Assembly: GCF_009711135.1 (NCBI RefSeq)
Contig: NZ_WMIC01000014.1
Coordinates: 1-64,000, forward strand
From: Flavobacterium sp. LC2016-01
Lineage (GTDB): Bacteria; Bacteroidota; Bacteroidia; Flavobacteriales; Flavobacteriaceae
Direction of reading: 5' to 3'
DNA length: 64,000 nucleotides
Positions within the stretch are counted from its first letter, which is position 1. Every line of letters begins with the position of its first letter. The notes beneath the pieces are model-generated. The model made no database searches, was not told the DNA's origin, and saw only the letters and a list, made by a program, of their open reading frames with translations. Shown here one piece after another: positions 43,583 through 53,414 of the stretch. Both the position numbers and the translations under genes were made by a program.

Positions 43583-46414
43583 ATGTTAGAAAAAGACAAT
43601 ACTATTGAAGTTCTTGGTGCAAGAGTTCATAATCTTAAAAATATAGACATTTCTATTCCGCGTGAAAAACTTGTTGTGATAACAGGTCTTTCAGGTTCGG
43701 GAAAATCTTCTTTGGCTTTTGATACTATTTATGCCGAAGGTCAGCGTCGTTATGTTGAAACTTTCTCTGCTTATGCCAGACAATTTCTAGGCGGTTTAGA
43801 GCGTCCTGATGTTGATAAAATTGACGGGCTTTCTCCTGTAATTGCAATTGAACAAAAAACAACCAGTAAAAGTCCACGCTCAACTGTTGGAACTATTACT
43901 GAGATATACGATTTCCTTAGACTTTTATACGCCCGTGGCGCCGATGCATACAGTTACAACACAGGCGAAAAAATGGTTTCGTACTCCGATGAGCAAATTA
44001 AAGATTTGATTATTCAGGATTATAATGGCAAACGAATCAATATTCTAGCGCCTGTTATTAAAGCCAGAAAAGGACATTATGCCGAATTATTCCAGCAAAT
44101 TACCAAACAAGGATTCTTAAAAGTCCGAGTAAATGGTGAAGTTCAGGATTTGGTTTCAGGAATGAAATTAGATCGTTACAAAACGCATGATATTGAAATT
44201 GTAGTTGACCGAATGCAGATTGAAGATACACCAGACAATCAGAAAAGATTGGCTGAAAGTATTAATACTGCTATGCATCATGGAGAAAATGTTCTGATGA
44301 TTTTAGATCAGGATTCAAATGAAGTACGTTATTTCAGTAGAAATTTGATGTGTCCGACAACTGGAATTTCGTACCAAAATCCGGAACCGAATTTATTTTC
44401 ATTCAACTCGCCAAAAGGTGCTTGTCCGCATTGTAACGGACTTGGAACTGTTCATGAAATCAATGTTAAAAAGATAATTCCAAATCCGAAATTATCAATA
44501 AAAGCAGGTGGTTTTGTGCCGCTTGGCGAATATAAGTCTTCTTGGATTTTTAAGCAGTTGGAAACAATTGGAGAAAAATTCGGATTTAAACTTACGGATC
44601 CAATTGAGAAAATTCCGGAAGAAGCCATGACCATGATTTTGCATGGCGGAAAAGATAAATTTACAGTAAGTTCGAAAGATCTTGGCGTAACAAGAGATTA
44701 TAAAATTGATTTCGAGGGAATTTCTAATTTTATCAAAAATCAATACGACGAAAGTGCGACAACAAGCATAAAACGTTGGGCAAAAGATTTCATGGATGAA
44801 ATTAACTGTCCGGTTTGCGAAGGTTCTCGCCTTAAAAAAGAAGCACAGTTTTTTAGAGTAAATGAAAAAAATATCACCGAATTGTGTGATATGGATATTT
44901 CTGATTTAACAGCTTGGTTTCAGGATTTAAATAATCATTTGACTGACAAACAGCTTTTAATTGCTTCTGAAGTTGTAAAAGAAATCAAAGATCGTTTGAA
45001 CTTTCTGATGAATGTAGGTTTGAATTATTTGGCTTTAAGCCGAAGTTCAAAATCACTTTCTGGAGGAGAAGCACAACGTATTCGTCTGGCAACACAAATC
45101 GGTTCGCAATTGGTTGGTGTTTTGTATATTTTGGATGAGCCAAGTATTGGTTTGCACCAAAGAGACAATGAAAAACTGATTCATTCCTTAGAACAATTAC
45201 GTGATATTGGGAACTCCGTTATTGTTGTAGAACACGACAAAGACATGATCGAAAAAGCCGATTATGTAATTGATATTGGCCCAAAAGCTGGAAAATATGG
45301 CGGTGAAATTATCAGTATTGGGACTCCTGCACAAACCCTAAAATCGAACACTATTACCGCTCAATATTTGAATGGTAAAATGAAATTAGAGATTCCGAAA
45401 AAGCGTCGTGAAGGAAACGGAAAATTTTTAAAACTAACTGGGGCAACAGGAAATAATCTTAAAAATGTTTCAATCGAAATTCCGTTAGGGCAATTAACTT
45501 GTGTAACCGGAGTTTCTGGAAGCGGAAAATCGACATTGATAAATGAGACGCTCTACCCTATTTTGAACGCTTATTATTTTAATGGCGTAAAAAAACCACA
45601 GCCTTATAAAAAGATCGAAGGGTTAGAACATATTGACAAAGTAATTGATATTGACCAAAGTCCGATTGGACGAACACCTCGTTCGAATCCAGCGACTTAT
45701 ACAGAAGTTTTTACTGAAATTAGAAACTTGTTTACCATGACTTCTGAAAGCATGATTCGTGGCTACAAAGCAGGGCGTTTTAGTTTCAACGTAAAAGGTG
45801 GACGCTGTGAAACCTGCGAAGGTTCTGGCGTGAGAACAATCGAAATGAACTTTTTACCTGATGTTTATGTTGAATGTGAGACTTGTCAAGGAAAACGTTT
45901 TAACAGAGAAACTTTAGAAATTCGATACAAAGGAAAATCAATTTCGGATGTATTGAACATGACAGTCGATGAAGCGGTTCCATTTTTTGAAAATATTCCG
46001 AAGATTTACAGAAAAGTAAAAACGATTCAAGATGTTGGTTTAGGATATATTACACTTGGTCAGCAAAGCACAACGCTTTCGGGCGGTGAAGCACAACGTA
46101 TAAAATTGGCAGGAGAATTATCTAAAAAAGATACCGGAAATACGTTTTATATTCTGGACGAACCTACAACAGGTTTGCACTTTGAAGACATTAGAGTTTT
46201 AATGGAAGTGATTAATAAACTGGTTGACAAAGGAAATACGATTCTGGTAATCGAACATAATATGGACGTTATCAAACTTGCCGATTATATTATTGATATT
46301 GGTCCTGAAGGTGGAAAAGGCGGTGGACAATTGATTGCTAAAGGAACTCCTGAAGAAGTGGCGAAAAATAAAAAAAGTTATACAGCTAAGTTTTTGAAAA
46401 AAGAGTTAGAGTAA
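43583..46414 (+). CDS. uvrA: Excinuclease ABC subunit UvrA
   Basis: A 943-residue UvrA, the damage-recognition ATPase of nucleotide excision repair. Two ABC-type ATPase modules are present: the first Walker A GLSGSGKSSLAF with signature SLSGGEAQRIRLATQ and Walker B LYILDEPSIGLH, the second Walker A GVSGSGKSTLI with TLSGGEAQRIKLAGEL and FYILDEPTTGLH. The zinc modules appear as CPHCNGLGT and the CETCEGSGV...CETCQGKR set. Length and all motifs are normal for a standard housekeeping UvrA. Cytoplasmic. The ATG at 43583 is chosen over a TTG 12 bases earlier on promoter position. Confidence 0.96.
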   Translation: MLEKDNTIEVLGARVHNLKNIDISIPREKLVVITGLSGSGKSSLAFDTIYAEGQRRYVETFSAYARQFLGGLERPDVDKIDGLSPVIAIEQKTTSKSPRSTVGTITEIYDFLRLLYARGADAYSYNTGEKMVSYSDEQIKDLIIQDYNGKRINILAPVIKARKGHYAELFQQITKQGFLKVRVNGEVQDLVSGMKLDRYKTHDIEIVVDRMQIEDTPDNQKRLAESINTAMHHGENVLMILDQDSNEVRYFSRNLMCPTTGISYQNPEPNLFSFNSPKGACPHCNGLGTVHEINVKKIIPNPKLSIKAGGFVPLGEYKSSWIFKQLETIGEKFGFKLTDPIEKIPEEAMTMILHGGKDKFTVSSKDLGVTRDYKIDFEGISNFIKNQYDESATTSIKRWAKDFMDEINCPVCEGSRLKKEAQFFRVNEKNITELCDMDISDLTAWFQDLNNHLTDKQLLIASEVVKEIKDRLNFLMNVGLNYLALSRSSKSLSGGEAQRIRLATQIGSQLVGVLYILDEPSIGLHQRDNEKLIHSLEQLRDIGNSVIVVEHDKDMIEKADYVIDIGPKAGKYGGEIISIGTPAQTLKSNTITAQYLNGKMKLEIPKKRREGNGKFLKLTGATGNNLKNVSIEIPLGQLTCVTGVSGSGKSTLINETLYPILNAYYFNGVKKPQPYKKIEGLEHIDKVIDIDQSPIGRTPRSNPATYTEVFTEIRNLFTMTSESMIRGYKAGRFSFNVKGGRCETCEGSGVRTIEMNFLPDVYVECETCQGKRFNRETLEIRYKGKSISDVLNMTVDEAVPFFENIPKIYRKVKTIQDVGLGYITLGQQSTTLSGGEAQRIKLAGELSKKDTGNTFYILDEPTTGLHFEDIRVLMEVINKLVDKGNTILVIEHNMDVIKLADYIIDIGPEGGKGGGQLIAKGTPEEVAKNKKSYTAKFLKKELE

Positions 46415-46421
46415 AAAACAT

Positions 46422-46450
46422 CTTTGTCAAAGTTTAAAACTTTGACAAAG
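46422..46450. repeat. Palindrome of the CTTTGTCAAAGTTT type
   Basis: CTTTGTCAAAGTTT and AAACTTTGACAAAG form a perfect 14-bp inverted repeat eight bases after the uvrA stop codon. It lacks a T run, so it is a weak terminator or a dispersed flavobacterial palindrome rather than a classical terminator. Confidence 0.55.
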
Positions 46451-46685
46451 TTCTTCAAACCCGCATTAATTCGAAACCTATTTAATTTCGAAAAAATTTT
46501 GACACAATCAATTGATAATGAAATCAAACCCTAAACTTCATTATTACCTAAACATTACTTTTAGATTATAACCTTCCCTTTTTGTAACAATTCTAATAAA
46601 AAGTGTTAATTTAGCATCCGCCTTTTTTCAAAATTTTAGACTTTGAATTAAGATGTTTCAATTAGACCAATTGTCTATTTGAAAC

Positions 46686-46770
46686 CGACTGCCCTAGCCC
46701 TGATGGGAGCGGCATCCTTTTGTGCCGGGGTTCGGCGCAAAAGATATAGCGGACAGCAGGAATAGCTCCT
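46686..46770 (+). ncRNA. Candidate structured RNA resembling the Flavo-1 motif
   Basis: A GC-richer block of about 85 bases in an otherwise AT-rich gap. It contains AGCCCTGATGGGAGCGGCAT, a strong hairpin (TTTTGTGCC pairing with GGCGCAAAA around a GGGGTTC loop, 46719-46743) and CAGCGGACAGCAGGAATAGC-like bases at 46747-46766. The outer AGC-CCTG and CAGG-aatAGCT ends can pair. I believe this is the flavobacterial Flavo-1 RNA known from comparative genomics, which is found scattered in these genomes with no known function. The assignment rests on memory of its consensus. The strand is that of the flanking uvrA and LOG genes. Confidence 0.55.
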
Positions 46771-46831
46771 TATTCTGACTATAATTAAAATGACAGCTTA
46801 AATAAAAATATAAATAATTAAAATACCTAAA

Positions 46832-47560
46832 ATGAGATTAGAAGATTTTGATAATGATGAAGATAAAGTAATCCAGGACAGTCTAAAACAGAAAACTTGG
46901 AATGAAATTAGAACCAATGACAGCTGGGCGATTTTTAAAATCATGTCGGAGTTTGTGAATGGTTATGAAAGCATGGGACGTATTGGACCTTGTGTTTCGA
47001 TTTTTGGATCGGCGAGAACAAAACCAGATGATAAATACTATTTACTGGCTGAAAAAATTGCTTTCAAAATTAGTAAAGCTGGTTATGGTGTAATTACAGG
47101 CGGAGGGCCAGGAATTATGGAAGCCGGAAATAAAGGAGCACATTTAGGAGGCGGAACATCTGTTGGTTTGAATATTGAACTGCCTTTTGAACAGCATTTC
47201 AACCCTTATATTGATCACGATAAAAACTTGAATTTCGATTATTTCTTTGTGAGAAAAGTAATGTTCGTTAAATATTCACAAGGTTTTGTGGTTATGCCGG
47301 GAGGTTTTGGAACTCTGGACGAAATGTTTGAAGCGATTACTTTGATTCAAACTAAGAAAATTGGAAAATTTCCAATTATATTAGTTGGAATTGAATTTTG
47401 GTCAGGATTGATCGAATGGGTAAAAACAGTTTTGGTTGAAAAAATGAAAACGGTAAGCCCTGAAGATTTAAACTTATTCAAAATCGTTGATACCGAAGAT
47501 GAAGTGGTTGACGTTCTAGACAAATTCTACAAGAAATACGATTTAAGTCCGAATTTCTAA
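46832..47560 (+). CDS. LOG-family Rossmann-fold nucleotide hydrolase (TIGR00730)
   Basis: A 242-residue protein of the LOG/lysine-decarboxylase-like family. The two signature stretches are plain: GGGPGIMEAGNKGAH and MPGGFGTLDEMFE, holding the catalytic Arg/Glu pair region. Family members hydrolyse nucleoside 5'-monophosphates to the free base and ribose 5-phosphate; plant relatives activate cytokinins. Older annotations as lysine decarboxylase are incorrect. It is cytoplasmic and has no close operon partners; a repeat hairpin starts nine bases after the stop. Confidence 0.92.
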   Translation: MRLEDFDNDEDKVIQDSLKQKTWNEIRTNDSWAIFKIMSEFVNGYESMGRIGPCVSIFGSARTKPDDKYYLLAEKIAFKISKAGYGVITGGGPGIMEAGNKGAHLGGGTSVGLNIELPFEQHFNPYIDHDKNLNFDYFFVRKVMFVKYSQGFVVMPGGFGTLDEMFEAITLIQTKKIGKFPIILVGIEFWSGLIEWVKTVLVEKMKTVSPEDLNLFKIVDTEDEVVDVLDKFYKKYDLSPNF

Positions 47561-47569
47561 AATATTTTT

Positions 47570-47654
47570 TTAAACCATATAAGTGATATAAGTTCATTAA
47601 AAAGGATTGCTTAGAGCTTTAATTAAATAAACTTATATCACTTATATGGTTAAA
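47570..47654. repeat. Dispersed repeat hairpin, family A, complete copy
   Basis: AACCATATAAGTGATATAAG begins a 22-base left arm (47573-47594) that is perfectly complementary to the right arm (47630-47651). The first 36 bases of the element (47570-47605) recur without a mismatch at 59465-59500. Placed just after the LOG gene stop. Confidence 0.75.
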
Positions 47655-47681
47655 TTTTACTGCAAGTACGCAAAAATTGAG

Positions 47682-47707
47682 AGCTGTTTTTTAAAACAGC
47701 TTTTTTT
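47682..47707 (+). terminator. Terminator downstream of the LOG gene
   Basis: AGCTGTTTT pairs with AAAACAGCT, followed by a run of T. It lies after the repeat hairpin and before the barrel protein gene. Confidence 0.75.
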
Positions 47708-47782
47708 ATGCTATTTTTACAAAAAACCGAAACAATTTTAAGTACGTATCTTAAGGTATATCCATAATTTTTAAGCCATTTT

Positions 47783-50614
47783 TTGAAATCACTTTTTAAA
47801 ATTATTATCCTTCTTTTTGTTTTACTGATTTCTGTAAAACAATATGCACAACATCAATCTAAGATGGAAGTGGCGGTTAATCTCGAACTTAAAACACTAA
47901 ACGTAAGACAGGATATTACGTTTTACAATACTTCAAACGATTCGTTGATTTCGATTGTTTTGAATGACTGGAACAATGCTTTTTCGGACAAAAACACACC
48001 TTTGGCAAAACGTTTTTCAGACGAATTCTACAGAGGTTTTCATGTTGCCAAACCCGAAGAAAGAGGAAATACAACCATTTTAAACCTTACCGACTCTGAG
48101 AATACAGCGCTGGAATGGGAAAGAACAGATAAAAATCCTGATTTTATTGTTGTAAAATTAAACCGAAAACTGCGTCCAGGCGAAAAGATAGATTTACACC
48201 TTACTTATATTTCTAAAATTCCAAGTGCAAAATTTACACATTATGGTTTTGACCAAAACGGCGGAATGAACTTAAAAAACTGGTTTTTAAGCCCTGCCCG
48301 ATTTGAAAATCATCGTTTTGTAAAAAACAACAATTTCAATCTCGACGATATTGCCAATGCCTCTGTTGATTATCAGCTTGAAATAAAACTTCCTGCGAAT
48401 TATTCGATCAGTACTGATTTGAATTCGGTTTCAAAAGACGACTCCAATCCTGCTTTCAGTACTTACGTTTTTTCTGGAAATAACAGAACTGATTTTAATT
48501 TGTTTATTGAAAAACAAAATAGTTTCAGAAGCTATACAAATGGTTATTTGGAAGTGGTTTCAGATTTAAAAACAAAAAAACTGAACGAAATTCAGAGAGC
48601 GATAGTCATTAACAGAGTGGCCTCTTTTGCAAATGAGTTTATTGGAAAATATCCACATTCAAAAATCACAGTTTCTCAGGCAGATTATGACCGAAATCCG
48701 TTTTATGGACTCAATCAATTGCCATCGTTTATCAGTCCGTTTTCAGATGAATTTATATTCGAAATTACGTTTCTGAAAACGTATTTGAACAATTATCTAA
48801 AAAACAGTCTTCGTGTCGATCCAAGAAAAGATAACTGGATTTATGATGGAATTCAGATTTATACCATGATGAAATACATGGAAGAAAACCATTTAGATCA
48901 AAAAATGCTTGGCAGACTTTCAGACATGAAACTTTTTAAAAGTTATAACATCACCAACCTGACTTTTAATGAGCAATACAGCTATTATTATATGCTGATG
49001 GCTCGAAAAAATTTAGATCAGCCGCTTGGTGATCCAAAAAATACATTGATCAAATTCAACGAACAAATTGCGAGTAAATATCGTGCTGGTTTAAGTTTGA
49101 GTTATTTGGACGATTATTTAAATCATAATATTGTTCCAGAAAGTGTTCAAGAATTTTATGCCTTGAATAAAACAGAACAAACGAATCGATATGATTTTGA
49201 AAAAATACTAACCAAAAACAGCACAAAAAATATTGATTGGTTTTTTAGAACTATCATCGAATCGCGCGACATTATCGATTATAGATTTACAGATGTCTCA
49301 AGAACCAAAGACAGCGTTCAGTTTTCAATAAAAAACATAACAGGAGTATATGCACCAATTCCGGTTTATGGAATGAAAAAAAATGAAGTTGTTTTTAAAG
49401 AATGGATTGAACCGAAAAACAACGATTCGATTTATCAGTTTACTCGAAAAAATGCCGATAAATTAGTCTTGAATTATGACAATGAAGTTCCAGAATACAA
49501 TCAACGAAACAATTGGAAATCTTTAAAATCAATTGCGATAACAAATCGTCCTATCAAATTTAATTTTGCAAAAGACTTAGAAGATCCTTATTACAATCAG
49601 ATTTTATACATTCCGACTTTAACTTATAATTATTACGATGGTATTACGCCGGGAATTCGTTTTCATAATAAAACGATACTAGACAAACCGTTTACATTTG
49701 ATATTAATCCGGCTTATTCAATAAAAGCGCAAACAATTTCTGGTTCTTCGGCATTTTCTTGGAATCAATATTATCGAAACAGTACTTTATTTAACGTGCG
49801 ATATTCGATCAGTCAGAATTATTTTCATTATGCGCCAGATGCCACTTATTTGAGATTAAATCCAATGGTGCAGCTTCGTATACGTGAAGAAAACTTCAGG
49901 GATAACAGAAAACAGCTTATTATGTTTCGCCAAGTAATTGTCAATCGTGAAGCAAGCGCTTACATTACTGATAATTCCAAACCAAATTACTCGATTTTTA
50001 ACGCACGTTATTCTAATACAAAAACAGAATTGGTTGATCATTTTAGTTATATGAATGACATTCAGTTTTCAGGAGATTTTGGAAAACTTTCTGGAGAAGT
50101 AGAATATAGACGTTTATTTGAAAATAATCATAAATTAAATTTGCGATTATACGCAGGAACATTCCTTTATAACACAACAAATTCAGATTATTTCAGTTTT
50201 GGTTTAGACAGACCGACTGATTATTTATTTGATTACAATCTTTTTGGAAGATCTGAATCTACAGGATTTTTCAGTCAGCAATATGTCATTGCCGAAGGCG
50301 GTTTTAAATCACAGCTGCAGCCCGCATACGCAAATCAGTGGATGACCACTTTAAATGCGAGTTATGCGATTTGGAACTGGGTTGAAGTTTATGGCGATGT
50401 TGGATTTTTGAAAAATAAACATCAAACTGCGTTTTTTGCTTATGACAGCGGGATTCGTTTAAATCTAGTTCCAGATTATTTTGAGCTCTATTTTCCAGTT
50501 TATTCTAATAACGGATGGGAAATTTCTCAAAGTAATTACAACGAAAAAATACGATTTGTGATTACTTTATCTCCAAAAACATTAGTCAATCTTTTTACTA
50601 GAAAATGGCTTTAA
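47783..50614 (+). CDS. Outer-membrane barrel protein with a degenerate M1-type peptidase domain
   Basis: A 943-residue surface protein. The start is a TTG at 47783, forced by an upstream stop at 47765 and by the signal peptide that begins there (MKSLFKIIILLFVLLISVKQ). Residues about 25-500 follow the M1 aminopeptidase layout: an N-terminal beta domain, a YGLNQLP region in the place of GAMEN, then FEITF at 326-330 where HExxH is expected and IYDGI (Asp355) where the third ligand lies. The zinc ligands are gone, so it should not be an active peptidase. The last 300 residues are strand-rich with aromatic ends and finish NLFTRKWL, like an outer-membrane barrel. Function is unknown. Confidence 0.85.
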   Translation: MKSLFKIIILLFVLLISVKQYAQHQSKMEVAVNLELKTLNVRQDITFYNTSNDSLISIVLNDWNNAFSDKNTPLAKRFSDEFYRGFHVAKPEERGNTTILNLTDSENTALEWERTDKNPDFIVVKLNRKLRPGEKIDLHLTYISKIPSAKFTHYGFDQNGGMNLKNWFLSPARFENHRFVKNNNFNLDDIANASVDYQLEIKLPANYSISTDLNSVSKDDSNPAFSTYVFSGNNRTDFNLFIEKQNSFRSYTNGYLEVVSDLKTKKLNEIQRAIVINRVASFANEFIGKYPHSKITVSQADYDRNPFYGLNQLPSFISPFSDEFIFEITFLKTYLNNYLKNSLRVDPRKDNWIYDGIQIYTMMKYMEENHLDQKMLGRLSDMKLFKSYNITNLTFNEQYSYYYMLMARKNLDQPLGDPKNTLIKFNEQIASKYRAGLSLSYLDDYLNHNIVPESVQEFYALNKTEQTNRYDFEKILTKNSTKNIDWFFRTIIESRDIIDYRFTDVSRTKDSVQFSIKNITGVYAPIPVYGMKKNEVVFKEWIEPKNNDSIYQFTRKNADKLVLNYDNEVPEYNQRNNWKSLKSIAITNRPIKFNFAKDLEDPYYNQILYIPTLTYNYYDGITPGIRFHNKTILDKPFTFDINPAYSIKAQTISGSSAFSWNQYYRNSTLFNVRYSISQNYFHYAPDATYLRLNPMVQLRIREENFRDNRKQLIMFRQVIVNREASAYITDNSKPNYSIFNARYSNTKTELVDHFSYMNDIQFSGDFGKLSGEVEYRRLFENNHKLNLRLYAGTFLYNTTNSDYFSFGLDRPTDYLFDYNLFGRSESTGFFSQQYVIAEGGFKSQLQPAYANQWMTTLNASYAIWNWVEVYGDVGFLKNKHQTAFFAYDSGIRLNLVPDYFELYFPVYSNNGWEISQSNYNEKIRFVITLSPKTLVNLFTRKWL

Positions 50615-50802
50615 TCAAATAAATTTTAAACAAAAAGTTACATTATTATCACAAAAACATAATTTTAATTAAAAATCACATAAATAAAATACGTAGTTTT
50701 TTGATTTTAAATACAAATAATTAAATTATATTTATTTTAAAGAATTATGATTATTGATTGTTTTTAAGTAATTTCGCAGTCTAAACATGACCACTAAAGA
50801 TT

Positions 50803-53214
50803 ATGATAAAAGAAAAAAGCAATACTACATTAACATTTGAAGATTTCAAAACTGAGGTATTGAACGACTACAGAATTGCAGTAACTAGCCGTGAATGTAG
50901 TCTTTTAGGTCGTAAAGAAGTATTAACAGGAAAAGCCAAATTTGGAATATTTGGAGACGGAAAAGAAGTACCGCAGCTTGCTATGGCAAAAGCTTTTAAA
51001 AACGGTGACTTTCGTTCTGGCTACTATCGCGATCAGACTTTTATGATGGCAATTGGCGAGCTGACCCCAAAACAATTTTTTGCTGGTTTATACGGCCACA
51101 CCGATTTGGATTTTGATCCAATGTCTGCCGGAAGACAAATGGGCGGACACTTTGTAACGCACAGTTTAAACGAAGACGGATCGTGGAAAGACTTAACAAA
51201 ACAAAAAAATTCAAGTTCAGATATATCACCTACAGCCGGTCAAATGCCAAGATTATTGGGATTAGCACAGGCATCAAAAATTTACAGAAATGTTGACGGA
51301 ATTACCATCAAAGATAAATTTACTGTAAACGGAAATGAAGTTGCCTGGGGAACTATAGGAAATGCAAGTACATCTGAAGGTTTGTTTTTTGAAACTATAA
51401 ATGCCGCGGGAGTTTTACAGGTTCCAATGGTAATGAGTGTTTGGGATGATGAATACGGAATTTCAGTTCACGCCAGACATCAAACTACAAAAGAAAACAT
51501 CTCTGAAATCCTAAAGGGATATCAGCGTGATGAAGATTCTAAAGGTTATGATATTTTTAGAGTAAAAGGCTGGGATTATGCTGAACTGGTTTCAACATAT
51601 GAAAGAGCTGGACAAATCGCGCGCGAAGAACATATTCCGGTTTTAATTCACGTAAATGAATTGACACAGCCTCAAGGTCATTCTACTTCTGGTTCGCACG
51701 AACGTTACAAAAACGGAGAAAGACTGGCTTGGGAAAGAGATTTTGACTGTATTCGCCAAATGCGTTTATGGATGATTGCGATTAATATTGCATCTCCAGA
51801 AGAACTTGAGGCAATTGATTTTCAATTGAAAAAAGAAGTTCTTGAAGCAAAAAAAGAGGCTTGGAATTCCTTCATTAATCCTATTATTGATGAACAAAAA
51901 AATCTTCTAGCTTTATTGGAACAAATTGCTGAAGCAAGCATTAACCACAAAGACAGAATCAGAAAATATATTTCGGAATTAAACGCGATTAAGGCACCGC
52001 TTAAAAAAGAATTACTGGTTTACGCTAGAAAGATTCTTCGTTTTATCGAAGTTCCAAACAGCAAAGTGATTTTAAGAGAATGGATTATTAGTTTTTTAAA
52101 TGAAACTCAGGAAAAATTCAGCAGTAATTTGCATTCTGATTCAGATAAAAATGTTTTCTCAGTACAGAAAGTACTTCCTGAATATGGCGAAAATGCTAAA
52201 GCGGATATTGACGGAAGAATGCTTTTGCGTGACAACTTTGATGCTTTATTTGCTAAATATCCAGAAACTTTAATCTTTGGTGAAGATGTTGGAAACATTG
52301 GAGATGTAAACCAAGGTTTAGAAGGCATGCAGGAAAAATACGGTGAACTTCGTGTTGCCGATGTCGGGATTCGTGAAGCTACAATTATTGGGCAAGGAAT
52401 TGGAATGGCTCTAAGAGGGTTGCGTCCAATTGCTGAAATTCAGTACTTAGATTATTTATTATATGCGATCCAAATCATGAGTGATGATTTGGCTACTTTA
52501 CAATATAGAACTGTTGGAAAACAAAAAGCGCCGTTAATCATCAGAACACGCGGACACCGTTTAGAAGGCATCTGGCATTCTGGTTCTCCAATGGGAATGA
52601 TTATCAATGCGATTCGCGGGATTCATGTTTTGGTTCCGAGAGACATGACGCAGGCGGCAGGTTTTTACAACACGCTTTTAGAATGTGATGAGCCTGCTTT
52701 AGTAATTGAATGTCTAAACGGTTACCGTTTAAAAGAAAAAGCACCATTGAATTTTGGTGAATTTAAAACGCCTATTGGAGTAATTGAAACCATGAAAGAA
52801 GGTTCAGATATTACTTTAGTTTCTTATGGATCAACTTTGAGACTGGTGCAGCAGGCGGCAAATGAATTATTAGATTTAGGAATTGACTGTGAAGTTATCG
52901 ATATTCAATCTTTACTTCCATTTGATGTAAATAAAGATATTGTAAAAAGTATTGCAAAAACGAATCGTCTTTTAGTAATCGACGAAGATGTTCCAGGCGG
53001 TGCTTCTGCTTTCATTTTACAGCAGATTTTAGAAGAACAAGATGCTTATAAATATCTTGACAGCAAACCACAGACTCTTGCTGCCAAAGCACACAGACCA
53101 GCATATGGAACTGATGGTGACTATTTCTCAAAACCTTCTGCAGAAGATATTTTTGAGAAAGTATACAGCATGATGAATGAAGTTAATCCTTCTAAATTTC
53201 CAAGTTTATACTAA
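50803..53214 (+). CDS. Fused 2-oxoacid dehydrogenase E1 alpha and beta subunits
   Basis: An 803-residue single chain joining the E1 alpha and E1 beta subunits of a branched-chain 2-oxoacid dehydrogenase-type complex. The alpha part (about 1-430) has thiamine diphosphate-binding GNASTSEGLFFETINAAG, and the beta part (about 465-803) has FGEDVGNIGDVNQGLEG and RVADVGIREATIIGQGIGMA, ending with RPAYGTDGDY. Such fusions are the usual form in Bacteroidetes. It feeds leucine, isoleucine and valine keto acids to acyl-CoA, which gives the branched iso fatty acids typical of flavobacteria. The E2 and E3 genes are not nearby. A terminator follows. Confidence 0.93.
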   Translation: MIKEKSNTTLTFEDFKTEVLNDYRIAVTSRECSLLGRKEVLTGKAKFGIFGDGKEVPQLAMAKAFKNGDFRSGYYRDQTFMMAIGELTPKQFFAGLYGHTDLDFDPMSAGRQMGGHFVTHSLNEDGSWKDLTKQKNSSSDISPTAGQMPRLLGLAQASKIYRNVDGITIKDKFTVNGNEVAWGTIGNASTSEGLFFETINAAGVLQVPMVMSVWDDEYGISVHARHQTTKENISEILKGYQRDEDSKGYDIFRVKGWDYAELVSTYERAGQIAREEHIPVLIHVNELTQPQGHSTSGSHERYKNGERLAWERDFDCIRQMRLWMIAINIASPEELEAIDFQLKKEVLEAKKEAWNSFINPIIDEQKNLLALLEQIAEASINHKDRIRKYISELNAIKAPLKKELLVYARKILRFIEVPNSKVILREWIISFLNETQEKFSSNLHSDSDKNVFSVQKVLPEYGENAKADIDGRMLLRDNFDALFAKYPETLIFGEDVGNIGDVNQGLEGMQEKYGELRVADVGIREATIIGQGIGMALRGLRPIAEIQYLDYLLYAIQIMSDDLATLQYRTVGKQKAPLIIRTRGHRLEGIWHSGSPMGMIINAIRGIHVLVPRDMTQAAGFYNTLLECDEPALVIECLNGYRLKEKAPLNFGEFKTPIGVIETMKEGSDITLVSYGSTLRLVQQAANELLDLGIDCEVIDIQSLLPFDVNKDIVKSIAKTNRLLVIDEDVPGGASAFILQQILEEQDAYKYLDSKPQTLAAKAHRPAYGTDGDYFSKPSAEDIFEKVYSMMNEVNPSKFPSLY

Positions 53215-53239
53215 GATTTTAGAAAGTTTTAGATAAAAG

Positions 53240-53276
53240 AAAAAGCTCCAATATTTTTGGAGCTTTTCTTTTTTTT
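53240..53276 (+). terminator. Terminator after the fused E1 gene
   Basis: AAAAGCTCCAA pairs with TTGGAGCTTTT around a TATTTT-like loop, followed by a run of T, 25 bases after the stop codon. Confidence 0.8.
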
Positions 53277-53342
53277 GTCATCCTGAGCGAAGTCGAAGGC
53301 GCTCCAATTGGAACGCGGGCTTCGACTTCGCTCAGCCTGACA
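53276..53342. repeat. Inverted repeat of the CTGAGCGAAGTCGAAG family
   Basis: CTGAGCGAAGTCGAAG (53283-53298) and CTTCGACTTCGCTCAG (53320-53335) are perfect complements, extended to TGTCA/TGACA ends. The loop contains a near-palindrome around CCAATTGG. I know this as a repeat spread through many Bacteroidetes genomes. Confidence 0.7.
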
Positions 53343-53348
53343 GATGTA

Positions 53349-53407
53349 AAAAATCCGTCTAAATCAGCGCTTTCGCGATAGCGAATCCGTTTTATCCGCG
53401 TTCAATT
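53349..53407. repeat. Single-arm copy of repeat family B
   Basis: The stretch CAGCGCTTTCGCGATAGCGA and what follows to 53407 match the right arm of the 59.5 kb inverted repeat, with three mismatches over the 31 bases at 53371-53401. It lies directly after the CTGAGCG repeat. Confidence 0.55.
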
Positions 53408-53414
53408 TAACAGA

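Noticed and set aside
46422..46450. Classical terminator after uvrA
   Set aside because: The inverted repeat is perfect but has no T run after it, and it resembles the other dispersed palindromes of the window.
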